From Bradyrhizobium sp. RD5-C2 (GTDB lineage: Bacteria; Pseudomonadota; Alphaproteobacteria; Rhizobiales; Xanthobacteraceae): a stretch of DNA of 64,000 bases. The position numbers and the translations under genes are program-made. The notes under the pieces were generated by a model. It was not told the DNA's origin. It ran no database searches and was given only the letters and a program-made list of their open reading frames with translations. Below, in pieces: positions 1 through 8,797 of this stretch (positions are counted from its first letter, which is position 1; every line of letters begins with the position of its first letter). The stretch spans positions 46,060 through 110,059 of the forward strand of contig NZ_BOVL01000009.1 of NCBI RefSeq assembly GCF_019972155.1. The letters run 5' to 3'.

Positions 1-5
1 CCCAA

Positions 6-34
6 CCCTCTCCCCGCGAAGAGCGGGGAGAGGG
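6..34. repeat. 12-bp perfect inverted repeat with 5-nt loop
   Basis: The arms CCCTCTCCCCGC and GCGGGGAGAGGG pair perfectly around the loop GAAGA, just past the stop of the amino-acid permease gene. No T-run follows on the minus strand. It could act as a transcription-end hairpin, or be one copy of a G+C-rich dispersed repeat; from memory, this motif is common in Bradyrhizobium intergenic DNA. Confidence 0.7.
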
Positions 35-47
35 AGAAGAGGCAGCC

Positions 48-716
48 TCACACCTTGTCGTACGTCAGCCCGCGCTCCAGCCGCCTTGCCACCAGTGTCG
101 ACGGAAACAGGATCGCAAAATAGATCAACGCCACGATGGTGTAGACCTCGAGCGGCCGGTAGGTGTCGGCGTTGATCAAGGTGGCGTTGTAAACGAGATC
201 GGGCACCGCGATGATCGAGACCAGCGAGGTGTTCTTGAGCTGCGTCACCGACTGGTTGACATAGGGCGCCATCATCGGCTTCAGCGCCTGCGGCAGGATC
301 ACGAGCCGCATCAGCCGCCAGCCGCGGAAGCCGAGCGCCTTCGCCGCGTCCCACTGCCCGACCGGCACGCTCTCGATCGAGCCGCGTACGATCTCGGCAT
401 AGAACGCGCCGCCATAGAGCGATAGCACGCTGACCGCTGCGACATGCGCCGGGATGTTGACGCCGATCACGACTGGAAACGCGTAGTAGAACCAGATGAT
501 CTGCACCAGCAGCGGCGTGCAGCGGAACAGCTCGATATAGGCGATCAGCAGCCAGTCGATCACGGGAATCCGCCGCAGCCGCAGCATGCCGACGATCAGG
601 CCGATCAAGGTGCCGAGGATGATGGTGCCGATCGTGTAGGCCATGGTCCAGCCGAGCCCGAGCCAGAACAGATGGCTGTACTTGGCGAGGATCCCGAAAT
701 CCCAGACGTAGTTCAT
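48..716 (-). CDS. Polar amino-acid ABC transporter permease (HisM/GlnP family)
   Basis: Inner-membrane permease of 222 residues, the usual size for the His/Glu/Gln uptake family. The N-terminal half has membrane segments near residues 20-45 and 55-90. The EAA loop that docks to the ATPase is recognisable around residues 118-140 (AAKALGFRGWRLMRLVILPQ). It is the last complete gene of a minus-strand run containing a DadA-like amino-acid oxidase, an SDR and an alcohol dehydrogenase, so it probably imports the amino acid or derivative they degrade. The binding protein, second permease and ATPase are not in the window and may lie off the left edge. Substrate is not determinable. Confidence 0.9.
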   Translation of the reverse strand: MNYVWDFGILAKYSHLFWLGLGWTMAYTIGTIILGTLIGLIVGMLRLRRIPVIDWLLIAYIELFRCTPLLVQIIWFYYAFPVVIGVNIPAHVAAVSVLSLYGGAFYAEIVRGSIESVPVGQWDAAKALGFRGWRLMRLVILPQALKPMMAPYVNQSVTQLKNTSLVSIIAVPDLVYNATLINADTYRPLEVYTIVALIYFAILFPSTLVARRLERGLTYDKV

Positions 717-743
717 CCTGCCCCTCGGTTGACTCTAGTTTTG

Positions 744-790
744 ACGCGTTTTCTTCACGCGAACCGGTGCCCACTTCGCTCGAAAACGCT
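744..790. repeat. Short dispersed intergenic repeat (imperfect inverted repeat)
   Basis: Lies between the permease and the FAD oxidoreductase. A left part reading ACGCGTTTTCTTCACGCGAA and a right part reading ACTTCGCTCGAAAACGCT form an imperfect inverted repeat around an ACCGGT core. I recognise this pattern from memory as very abundant in Bradyrhizobium genomes. It separates two genes that would otherwise look co-transcribed. Confidence 0.5.
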
Positions 791-837
791 TTGCGTGCCT
801 GCTTGACGTCCCAGCATCGCAGGCGGCCTCGCGCGAG

Positions 838-2097
838 TCACGCGATATACCGGCCCGGCGAGAAGGCCTTCACGTCGAACGGCGGCGCCGCGCCCGCGAT
901 CATCGCCGCGACCGCGGCGCCCGTTCCGGGACCGGTGGTGAAGCCGATATGCTGGTTGCCGAAGGCGAGCCAGAGGCCGCGATGCCGCGGCGCCTCGCCG
1001 ATCATCGGCAGGCTGTCGGGCAGCGTCGGCCGCGCGCCGCGCCAGCGCTCGCCGACTGCATCGCCGAATTCGACCACGCCGCGCGCCATCGGCACCACCG
1101 CCTCGAGCTGCGCATAGTTCGACGGCGCATCGCGCGCGGTCAGCTCGACGCCGCTGGTGACGCGAACGCCCTGCTCCATCGGCGTCATCAGAAATGCACC
1201 CTCCGCATCGTGGATCGGCCGCAACAATTTGCGTGCCGGGTTCGGCACGAAATGCTGGTGATAGCCGCGCTCGAACGCCAGCGGCACGCGATAGCCGAGC
1301 GGCCGCAGCAGCTCGGCCGACCACGGGCCGAGCGCGACCACGACATGGCGCGCAGCGATCTCGCCGTCGGCAAGCTGCACGCGCCACCCGTCGTCTCCTT
1401 GTGAGATCCGCCGGATCTCGGATTGCCGCACGGTGCCGCCGCTGGCGGCGAGCATCTGCGCATAGGCCTTGACCACCGCGCCGGGTGAATCGACCGATGC
1501 CGTCTGGCTGTGCAGCAGGCCAACGCTGTAGGCAGGGATGATGTTCGGCTCGAGCGCGGAGATGGCCTGCCGGTCGAGCACCTCGCTCTTGATACCGAAT
1601 TCGGCGAGCGCCGCCTGCTCGGCTTTGGCGGTCGCGAGCCCGTCGCCGCGCCAGGCCTTGAGCCAGCCGGTCTCACGGATGCGATGGCCGGCGCCCGCCT
1701 GCACGATCCAGTCGCGATGCAACCTGATCGACGCCCCGATCAGGCCGTGCAGCGCGGCGGCGCGCGGTTTGGTCTGCGACGGTGTCGCCGCGGCGAGGAA
1801 GCGGATCACCCAGCCGGCATTGGCGACCGCCCACGGAAGATTCCAGCGCAGCGCCGGGTGGGTGTTGGTCAGGTATTTCGGCAGGTTCTTTAAAAGCGAT
1901 GGCGTGTTGAGCGGCAGGATCGAGCCGGACGAGATGATGCCGGCATTGCCGTAGGAGGTCTCGCTGCCCGGCTCGCGACGATCGACGATGACGACGGAGA
2001 GACCACGCTGCCGTGCGGCAAGGCCGGCGGAGACGCCGACCATGCCGGCGCCGAGCACGACGACGTCAACCTGATGTGCGGACGTGTCGTCGGTCAT
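838..2097 (-). CDS. FAD-dependent D-amino-acid dehydrogenase-like oxidoreductase (DadA/DAO family)
   Basis: A 419-residue DAO-fold flavoprotein, typical of DadA length. The FAD dinucleotide motif is at residues 13-18 (VVLGAGMVGVSAG), followed by the basic-acidic patch VIVDRREPGSETSYGNAGII that DadA proteins share. A C-terminal GEAPRHRGLWLAFGNQHIGF / TTGPGTG segment closes the FAD site. It would oxidatively deaminate a D-amino acid or N-substituted amino acid and pass electrons to the membrane. The start is 4 nt after the SDR stop, so the two are probably translated together. The neighbouring permease supports amino-acid catabolism. Exact substrate unknown; glycine-oxidase or opine-oxidase activity is possible. 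Confidence 0.88.
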   Translation of the reverse strand: MTDDTSAHQVDVVVLGAGMVGVSAGLAARQRGLSVVIVDRREPGSETSYGNAGIISSGSILPLNTPSLLKNLPKYLTNTHPALRWNLPWAVANAGWVIRFLAAATPSQTKPRAAALHGLIGASIRLHRDWIVQAGAGHRIRETGWLKAWRGDGLATAKAEQAALAEFGIKSEVLDRQAISALEPNIIPAYSVGLLHSQTASVDSPGAVVKAYAQMLAASGGTVRQSEIRRISQGDDGWRVQLADGEIAARHVVVALGPWSAELLRPLGYRVPLAFERGYHQHFVPNPARKLLRPIHDAEGAFLMTPMEQGVRVTSGVELTARDAPSNYAQLEAVVPMARGVVEFGDAVGERWRGARPTLPDSLPMIGEAPRHRGLWLAFGNQHIGFTTGPGTGAAVAAMIAGAAPPFDVKAFSPGRYIA

Positions 2098-2101
2098 GCC
2101 G

Positions 2102-2860
2102 TTACATCAAGGTCAGGCCGCCATCGACCGGCAGCGTGGCGCCGGTGATGTGGCCTGCTTCCGGCGACAGCAGGAAGGCGACGACGGCGGCGACCTCGTC
2201 GGCCTCGGCCAGCCGCTGCATCGGATTGGCCATTGCCACCCGCTCCCAGGTCGCGGTGTCCAGCGCGCCGAACAGGCCCGGATCCTTGCGCGTATAGCCG
2301 GGCATCACGGCATTTGAGGTGGCGCCTGATGCCGCGAGCTCGATTGCGAGCGACTTCACCAACACTTCGAGCGCGGCCTTCGCGGCGGCCGATCCCGGAT
2401 AGGTGGCGCCGGGCACGAAGCGATGCGGCCCGAAACTGGAAACCGCGACGACGCGACTCTGCGCGCTGCGCGCGAGGTCGGGCAGCGCCGCAGCCGCGAT
2501 CTCGTGGAATGCCGCCGCCATCACGGCAAAGGCACGCTCCAGCGCCGCGCGCGGCAGGCTGGCGAACTCGCGGCGGTCGGCAAAGCCCGCGGCATGCACG
2601 ATGCTGTCGATCGGCCCGAATGCGGCGCGCGCAGCCTCGACCAGCGACGCGCCCGCGCCGGCCATGGCGAGATCGCCGGTGGAGACCGCGACCTTGGCGC
2701 CCTTGCTGCGGCATTCCTCCGCAACCGAATTCAGCCGCGCGAGCCCGCTAGCTTCGGCGCCCTGGCCATGCAGCATCAGCCCCTGATCGGGGCCCGCGAG
2801 CCGGCGTGCAACCGCAGCCCCGATGCCGGAGCCGCCTCCCGTGATGATTGAAACGCGCAT
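2102..2860 (-). CDS. Short-chain dehydrogenase/reductase (SDR) with atypical catalytic spacing
   Basis: A 252-residue classical-SDR-length protein. The N-terminal coenzyme motif TGGGSGIG is at residues 7-14, and the C-terminal PEAGHITGATLPVDGG is the usual SDR tail. The active site is odd. Ser141 and Tyr154 have the normal S-x12-Y spacing, but the expected Lys four residues after Tyr is missing; the nearest Lys is 161, so the segment reads YPGSAAAK. The NNAG motif is also replaced by HAAG. It may use a shifted Lys or be a divergent member. It sits between the alcohol dehydrogenase and the DadA-like gene in an apparent operon. Confidence 0.85.
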   Translation of the reverse strand: MRVSIITGGGSGIGAAVARRLAGPDQGLMLHGQGAEASGLARLNSVAEECRSKGAKVAVSTGDLAMAGAGASLVEAARAAFGPIDSIVHAAGFADRREFASLPRAALERAFAVMAAAFHEIAAAALPDLARSAQSRVVAVSSFGPHRFVPGATYPGSAAAKAALEVLVKSLAIELAASGATSNAVMPGYTRKDPGLFGALDTATWERVAMANPMQRLAEADEVAAVVAFLLSPEAGHITGATLPVDGGLTLM

Positions 2861-2938
2861 GAGGTGCGTGCTGTCAGTGCGATAAGAGAAGACGAACTAT
2901 AGGTTCGGCGTCGCGAAATGCAAACCGCCGCCGTCAGT

Positions 2939-4021
2939 TCAACGCCACGGCTCGACCAGTATCTTGGTGTGCGCCTCGGGATTGGCGAGATCGGCAAACG
3001 CCTGCGCAACGCCGTCGATGCCGACGCGGCCGGTGACCAGCGATGCGGCATCGACCTGGCCTTCCGCGATCAGCCGCAGCGAATAGGCGAACTCCTCCGG
3101 CGTGTAGCCGAGCACGTACTGGACGTTGAGCTCCTTGATGATGCCGAGCATCGGCTCGGACTTGTCGGTCTCCATGCAGACGCCGACCACGACGACACGG
3201 GCGCTGCGCGGCGCGCCCTCGAACACCTGCTGCAACACGCCGGGCACGCCGACGCATTCGAAGATCAGCGCCGGCTTCAGCGGCGGCAGCAACGCCTGCA
3301 GCGGCGGCCGCGCCGCCTTCTCCGCTTCGCTCATCTGGGCGTGCTCGGCCCAGCTCGCGTAAGGCTGCGTCTTGGCGGGGTCGACCACGACATCGGCGCC
3401 CATCTTCTCGGCGAGCAAGCGTCGCGCCGGCGAGTAGTCGGCGGCGACGATCGGGCCGAGCCCCTTGATCTTGAGTGCCGCGATCACCGCAAGGCCCACC
3501 GGCCCGCAACCGATCACCAGCGGCACCTCGCCGCCTTTGATGTTGGCCATCGCCACCGCGTGGACGCCGACCGCAAGCGGCTCGGTGAGCGCGGCGTGCT
3601 CGGCGGCAAGTCCGTTCGGCACTTCGAGCAGCAGGGGCTCGCTGAGCAGCATCTGCTCGGCATAGGCGCCGAGATAATCGTTGGAATAGCCGATGCCCTT
3701 CGGGCCCTCCGGCGTCAGCAGCGCCGGCAGCGAGCAGACGCGCGTGCCGGGCTTCAGCTTGCGCGTGGTGCCCGGGCCGTAATCGAGGATCTCGCAGCAG
3801 AACTCGTGGCCGAACACCACGTCGCGCGACAGATCCATCGGCGTGCGGCCGGGCAGGAACTTGCTCAGCTCTACCATGCGGTGGGCGTGCTTGCGCGCGT
3901 GCAGATCGGAACCGCAGATGCCGCAGGCGAGCGATTTGACCAGCACCTGGCCGGCGCCCGGCTTCGGCTCGGGCATCTGGTCGACGACAATCTCGCCATT
4001 TCTGAAGATCGCTGCGCGCAT
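2939..4021 (-). CDS. Zinc-binding medium-chain alcohol dehydrogenase
   Basis: An MDR-family dehydrogenase of 360 residues. The catalytic-zinc Cys lies in CGICGSDLH (about residue 36) and the His in FGHEF (about residue 68). The Rossmann motif GCGPVGLAV is in the middle. The four-cysteine structural-zinc lobe of classical ADHs is absent and replaced by a short non-Cys segment (SLPALLTPEGPKG). The ATG at 4021 is chosen because MRAAIFRNGEIVV matches the family start and has a GGGAGG-like ribosome site; an upstream in-frame start would add 21 unrelated residues. First gene of the minus-strand operon running to 48. Substrate unknown. Confidence 0.85.
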   Translation of the reverse strand: MRAAIFRNGEIVVDQMPEPKPGAGQVLVKSLACGICGSDLHARKHAHRMVELSKFLPGRTPMDLSRDVVFGHEFCCEILDYGPGTTRKLKPGTRVCSLPALLTPEGPKGIGYSNDYLGAYAEQMLLSEPLLLEVPNGLAAEHAALTEPLAVGVHAVAMANIKGGEVPLVIGCGPVGLAVIAALKIKGLGPIVAADYSPARRLLAEKMGADVVVDPAKTQPYASWAEHAQMSEAEKAARPPLQALLPPLKPALIFECVGVPGVLQQVFEGAPRSARVVVVGVCMETDKSEPMLGIIKELNVQYVLGYTPEEFAYSLRLIAEGQVDAASLVTGRVGIDGVAQAFADLANPEAHTKILVEPWR

Positions 4022-4061
4022 GTTTCCTCCCGCGTGGGTTTCTTCCCACTCATTTTGATGC

Positions 4062-4082
4062 GTATTTCGTCCCGCGAAATAC
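4062..4082. promoter_or_regulatory. Candidate operator, 8-bp perfect inverted repeat
   Basis: GTATTTCG and CGAAATAC flank a 5-nt centre, 41-61 nt upstream of the alcohol dehydrogenase ATG. Arm length, spacing and position suit a GntR- or LacI-type dimer site controlling the 4021-48 operon. No regulator gene is adjacent in the window, so this is inference from the sequence only. Confidence 0.4.
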
Positions 4083-4140
4083 ACTGTCGCGGATCAAGTC
4101 CGGGACAGGCTTTCGCTGCGGGAGGCTATAGCACGGAGGG

Positions 4141-7100
4141 TCACCACGTATAGCGCATAACGCCTTTGCCGGCGTAGGACCGGGTGACGTTGGAGAACTC
4201 ACCCTCGAAGGTCGCAGCCGCCGACCAGCCGTGGCGCCACTTGATCTCCGCCGAGGCCGTGGTCAGCGCGGACTCGCTGGCCTGCGCCGCACCGTTGACC
4301 ACGAAGGCCGCCCCCGGCAGCGCCTGGAACACGGCCGCGGCGCCGCGGTTCGGATTGAAGTCATGCGCCCAAGCGACGCGGCCGCGCAACGTCACGATGC
4401 CGCCATCGACCGCAAACGACTTGTCGCTGCGCAGGCCGAGTTCGCTCCTGACATCGGTGACGCTCTTCGCCGCATAGTTCAGCGCGAAGGCGCCGCCGCC
4501 GGAAACCACGCTCTCCGCATAGTTCGGCAACTCGAAGCTGGTGAACTGGGCCGCCGCGTAAGGCGTCAGCCCGATCCAGGGCGTGGCAGTGCGATAGCCG
4601 CCTTCGAGCCGTCCCGACCACGCATTGGCATTGAAGTTGGCGCGCAAATGATCGACGCCCGCAGCAGTGACGATGCGGTCAGTGGTGATGTCCTGCCAGC
4701 CATAGGCGAGCGCCGCGCTTAGATACGCCGCACCGACGTTGTGACGAACGAACGCACCGGCCTGGAACAGGTCCGAGCGGCCCCAACCGAGACCATTGGT
4801 GCTGAAGCTGGTGGCACCGCCCGCGAGCACAAGACCGGCAATGGTGTTCGGCGAGAAGCGGTAGTCGGCGCCGACCGCGGTGCCGTAGACGCTGCTGCTG
4901 GTGCTGTTGGAGCCCAGCACCGCATTGCCGCTGGTGGTCTGCGCGCCGCCATAGCCTGCCGCCCATATGCTCCAGCGCTGCTCGAAGTCGGGCTGCTGCG
5001 GCGGCGCCTTGGCATAAATCGCGGCCAGCGCATCGCGCGGCTCCGTCGTGCGTGCCGCAGTGGCCAGCGAAGCGCTTTCCTCCGCGAACGGCAGCGCGCT
5101 GGCGCCACCGCCACTGACACCGCCATCGCGTCCGGCGACGAACGGATCGGTCAGCAGGTGGAGGAACTGGTTCATCGCGTTGAACGTCGCCTGCTGCGAT
5201 CCAGCCGCCCCCTCGCCCGAGGCCTGCGTCAGGCCGTTCGGCGACAGTCCAGCAAACACCACGTTGATGCCGCCATTGGCGTTGAAGAAGTTCTGCAGCG
5301 TGGTGGCAACATTGCCCTGGTTGACGTTGAGCTTCGATGCTGCACCATAATCAAGCGCGAGATTGAGATAGGCATGGTTCGCGTCATAGCCGAGCGTCGC
5401 GATCAATCCCGACGGCACCCCGGTTGAATCGATGCCGGCGAACGTTCCGGCGCGACCGCCGGCCGCCGACAGGATGGTGTATTGCCTGGCGATCGTGCTG
5501 CCGGCGGCGATGCTGACGCCGACCGATCCGGCAAGCGCCGCGGTCCCGCTCACATTGGTTGACGCCGCGGCGGTCGCATTGAGCCCGACGAGATACAACG
5601 CACCGGACTGGAAGGCCAGGTTGCCCGCCACGTTGAGGAATGCGCCCGGCGTCGCATTGCCGGGCAGCAGGATGCCGCCGCTTGCAATCGTTGTGTTACC
5701 GACAGTGCCCATGCCGGAGAGCGCACCGCCGGAATTCACCGTCACCGAGGTCGACGACACGATCGAGCCGTCGACTTGCAGGATGCCGCCATTGACGACG
5801 GTTGTGCCGGTATAGGAGTTGACGCCCGACAGGGTCAGCATGCCGCTGCCGGTCTTTTCCAGATTGCCAGGCCCGGCGGGGCCGCAACCGCAGGGATTGG
5901 AATCGGCGATCACGCCGCTGACGACGGTCGAGAGATTGTTGCCGCCGACCGCTAGCGTATTGCCGCCACCGATGTAGTAGGTGCCCGAGCCCGCGATCGA
6001 GCCTGCTGTGATGCGACCGTCGCCGTTCGGCCCAAGGCTGCCGCCGAAGTCGACATAGCCGGTTCCCTGGGTGATGAACTGCGCGGTGCCGCCGGTCGTG
6101 TTGTCGACGAACTTGACGCTCGCGCCGCTCTCGGTGGTGATCGTGGCGTTTCCGGCTGTCGCATATGCGGCGAAGATCAGCGCGCTGCCGGAGCGGTTGG
6201 TGATCGTCGCGTTGCCTGCGGTCGGCGCCTCGGTCGCCCCGCCGGACGTGCCGAAATAGGTCAAGCCGCTGTTGTCGATCGTCGCGTTCGCCGCGGTGCT
6301 GCTCTGGAAGAAGCCGATATAGCCGGTGGCGGACGTCGTCATCATCGCCGACGCAGCCGACGAGAACTCGAAGAACTGCGTCGAGCCGCCGTTGTTACCA
6401 TTGGTAATGGTGGCCTGCCCCGCGTTGGTGTGGCCGAGGAACACAACGCCGCCGCCGTCATGGTTGTTGAACACGGCCTTCCCGGCCGTGCTGGTGTCCG
6501 AGCCGCCGGGAGGGCCCAGCGCGTCGCCGAACACCACGGTGCCACGGTTGCTGTTGTCGAACGTAGCGTTGCCGGCCGAGCTGCCGTCGCGGAAGATCGT
6601 GAGAGCGCCGTTGCTATTGCTCACGCTCGCATTGCCCGCGGTGCTGTTGTCGCGGAACTCCGTAGTACCGAAGTTCTGGTTGATGATCGTCGCCGTCGAC
6701 GCCGTCGTGGAATTGTAGAACGTCGTGGTGGCGACCCCGTTGAAGCCGTCGTTGACGATCTTGGTGATGCCCGCCGTGTTGGCATTGACGATGTCGAACT
6801 TGCCGTCGACGACGACCTCGCCGACGATCGAGGCGGTGTGGCTGGCGTCGCCGAGTTGCAGCGTTGCGCAATTGCAGATCGTGGTGCCGCCGGTATAGGT
6901 GTTAGTGCCGGTCAACACCACGCGGCCAAGGCCAGCCGATGCGTCCAGCACCGTCAGTCCACCGGCGCCGCCAATGTTGCCCGAGTAAGTGAAGGTGTAT
7001 CCGTTGCCGTCGATGCTGCCCCCGGTGGCGTTGATCTGCGCGTTGTTCGCGATCGTGTAGTTGCCACCGGCTTGCAGCGTCCCGCCGTCGAAGGTCAGCA

Positions 7101-8646
7101 AGCCGATGCCGATCGCCGACGAAACAATCGCGCCCGGCGTACCCACCGTGTCGACGTCGACCTGCAGCACGCTGCTGCCGCCGGCAACACCACAAGCGGT
7201 GCCGCAGATCGTGGTGCCGCCCGTATATGTATTCGTGCCGGACAGCACCAGCGTGCCACCCCCGTTGAGCACGATATCGCCGGCACCGCTGATGGCCCCC
7301 GACATCGTGTTGGTGGTACCGGCCGCGACGGTGATGACGGGATCGCTGTTGATGATTATGCGGTTGGCGATGTTGAAGCCGTTGCCGTCCAGCACCAGCT
7401 TGGTGAGACCTGCAAGCGTCTCGCCCATCGTCAGCGTGCCGCTGCCGAGTGCGTTGCTGTTGCGGATGACGAGCGTCGATCCGTCGCTCACCGAGGTGCC
7501 GCCGGTGTAGGCGCTGGCACCGGTGACGATCAGCGAGCGCCCGCCATCCAGCTTGACGGCAACCGAGGCGTCGGTGGCCAGGCCGTCGAGGCCGGTGATG
7601 CTGGAGATGGTGACATCGCCCGAGGCGCCGGCCGCACTGGTTTGCAGGAACGTCAGGCTGGCGCCGACGCCATTTGCAATCGCAAGATTGCCGCTGAGCG
7701 TTCCGCCAATCGACGTCAGCGTATTGGCTCCGCCGGTGAAGCCGATCGCGTTGCCCTGCGCACCCGGGCCGCCGCCGCCGGCAATCGTTCCGCTGTTGAC
7801 GATGGTCAAGCCGCCGCCGACGATCCCGGTACCGCCGGTGCCTACTGCACCGGGCCTGCCTCGCGTGCCGCCGGTGGTCGGCTCGCCTTGATTCGAGTAG
7901 ATATCGGACACTTGCGCGCCGCCACCACCGCCGGTGCCACCGGAGATCGAGCCGGAATTCCTGATCGTTGCGCCTGACGCACTGACGACGATGCCGGCGC
8001 CGCCGTCACCGCCGCTGCCACCGACATCGCCGGCGCCGCCCGCGCCGCCATTGCCGCCCGTGATGCTGCCGCTGTTCGAATGTATCCCGGCGCCGGTGAT
8101 GGTGAATGCAGCACCGCCCGCACCACCACCTCCGCCGCCGCCCGCAACTTGAGCTGAAGGGTTCGAGGCGTTGACGCCACCGTCGCCGCCCTTGCCGCCG
8201 TTGCCGGCCGACAATATCCCGGTGTTGTTCAGCGTCGCACTGGACGTTCCGCTGAGACCGCCGCCGCCGCCACCGCCGCCGCTGGCCGAGTCTGCGCGGG
8301 GCGTTCCAGCAGTGCCGTCCTGCCCGGCCGCGCCACCGGCGCCGCCGCTCCTGAGATTGCCGTCGGGACCGCCGGCGCCTCCGGCAGCGCCCGCGGCACC
8401 GCCACCGCCGCCACCGCCGGTGCAGATGCACGACCGGTTCGGCGCGCCGCCGTCGCCACCGACCCCGCCATTGACGCCCGGAACGCCGCCGACACCGCCA
8501 TATTGTCCCGTCGACTGATAATCACCCTCGCCGCCGACGCCGCCGTTTTGCGCGAGGACCGGCCCCGCCAATAGACTCACTGAAAGGATGATCGCGGCCG
8601 CCAGCCAGCCCTGCAGGCGCATTCGCGCGTAACCCCACTCCGGCAT
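4141..8646 (-). CDS. Type Va autotransporter with Gly-rich N-terminus, PATR repeats and C-terminal beta-barrel
   Basis: A 1,501-residue secreted or surface protein. A signal peptide ending near PVLAQ is followed by a long Gly-rich stretch (roughly residues 34-290). There are at least four autotransporter-associated strand repeats of the form TGxNTYTGGTT. About ten 20-25-residue repeats built on TAGNATITN lie near residues 642-867, fitting a beta-helix passenger. The C-terminal barrel starts near residue 1222 (WSIWAAGYGG) and ends in the aromatic residue W, as needed for BAM recognition. The passenger carries four paired-cysteine sites, unusual for this class. The ATG at 8622 (MRLQGWLAAAI) is an alternative start. 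Function likely adhesion or aggregation; no catalytic domain seen. Confidence 0.92.
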   Translation of the reverse strand: MPEWGYARMRLQGWLAAAIILSVSLLAGPVLAQNGGVGGEGDYQSTGQYGGVGGVPGVNGGVGGDGGAPNRSCICTGGGGGGGAAGAAGGAGGPDGNLRSGGAGGAAGQDGTAGTPRADSASGGGGGGGGLSGTSSATLNNTGILSAGNGGKGGDGGVNASNPSAQVAGGGGGGGAGGAAFTITGAGIHSNSGSITGGNGGAGGAGDVGGSGGDGGAGIVVSASGATIRNSGSISGGTGGGGGAQVSDIYSNQGEPTTGGTRGRPGAVGTGGTGIVGGGLTIVNSGTIAGGGGPGAQGNAIGFTGGANTLTSIGGTLSGNLAIANGVGASLTFLQTSAAGASGDVTISSITGLDGLATDASVAVKLDGGRSLIVTGASAYTGGTSVSDGSTLVIRNSNALGSGTLTMGETLAGLTKLVLDGNGFNIANRIIINSDPVITVAAGTTNTMSGAISGAGDIVLNGGGTLVLSGTNTYTGGTTICGTACGVAGGSSVLQVDVDTVGTPGAIVSSAIGIGLLTFDGGTLQAGGNYTIANNAQINATGGSIDGNGYTFTYSGNIGGAGGLTVLDASAGLGRVVLTGTNTYTGGTTICNCATLQLGDASHTASIVGEVVVDGKFDIVNANTAGITKIVNDGFNGVATTTFYNSTTASTATIINQNFGTTEFRDNSTAGNASVSNSNGALTIFRDGSSAGNATFDNSNRGTVVFGDALGPPGGSDTSTAGKAVFNNHDGGGVVFLGHTNAGQATITNGNNGGSTQFFEFSSAASAMMTTSATGYIGFFQSSTAANATIDNSGLTYFGTSGGATEAPTAGNATITNRSGSALIFAAYATAGNATITTESGASVKFVDNTTGGTAQFITQGTGYVDFGGSLGPNGDGRITAGSIAGSGTYYIGGGNTLAVGGNNLSTVVSGVIADSNPCGCGPAGPGNLEKTGSGMLTLSGVNSYTGTTVVNGGILQVDGSIVSSTSVTVNSGGALSGMGTVGNTTIASGGILLPGNATPGAFLNVAGNLAFQSGALYLVGLNATAAASTNVSGTAALAGSVGVSIAAGSTIARQYTILSAAGGRAGTFAGIDSTGVPSGLIATLGYDANHAYLNLALDYGAASKLNVNQGNVATTLQNFFNANGGINVVFAGLSPNGLTQASGEGAAGSQQATFNAMNQFLHLLTDPFVAGRDGGVSGGGASALPFAEESASLATAARTTEPRDALAAIYAKAPPQQPDFEQRWSIWAAGYGGAQTTSGNAVLGSNSTSSSVYGTAVGADYRFSPNTIAGLVLAGGATSFSTNGLGWGRSDLFQAGAFVRHNVGAAYLSAALAYGWQDITTDRIVTAAGVDHLRANFNANAWSGRLEGGYRTATPWIGLTPYAAAQFTSFELPNYAESVVSGGGAFALNYAAKSVTDVRSELGLRSDKSFAVDGGIVTLRGRVAWAHDFNPNRGAAAVFQALPGAAFVVNGAAQASESALTTASAEIKWRHGWSAAATFEGEFSNVTRSYAGKGVMRYTW
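6045..6722 (-). repeat. Protein-level tandem repeat array inside the autotransporter passenger
   Basis: Roughly ten consecutive units of about 20-28 residues share the pattern (S/T)TAGNATI-x-N-x(3-8)-F. Clear units include STAGNASVSN, SSAGNATFDN, TNAGQATITN, STAANATIDN, TAGNATITN and ATAGNATITT. Units differ enough that the DNA is not a perfect tandem repeat. They probably form successive beta-helix rungs. Confidence 0.75.
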
Positions 8647-8797
8647 TCCCCCAGCCTCAAATCGACAGTGCCGCGCGAGCGCGGCTTGACCCGAATGGGC
8701 TATCTTGCAATTCGCGGGGGAAGCGTCTTCTCAGGCCGTGCACGGTCATCGCGCCGCCCCGGATTCAGGGCGGCTGTTGTAAAATGGATACGCGATG

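Noticed and set aside
6430..7977. A 515-residue open frame on the plus strand inside the autotransporter gene
   Set aside because: It is antisense to a clear 1,501-residue autotransporter, is Arg/Ala-rich with no recognisable motif, and has no ribosome site; long antisense frames are common in high-GC coding DNA.
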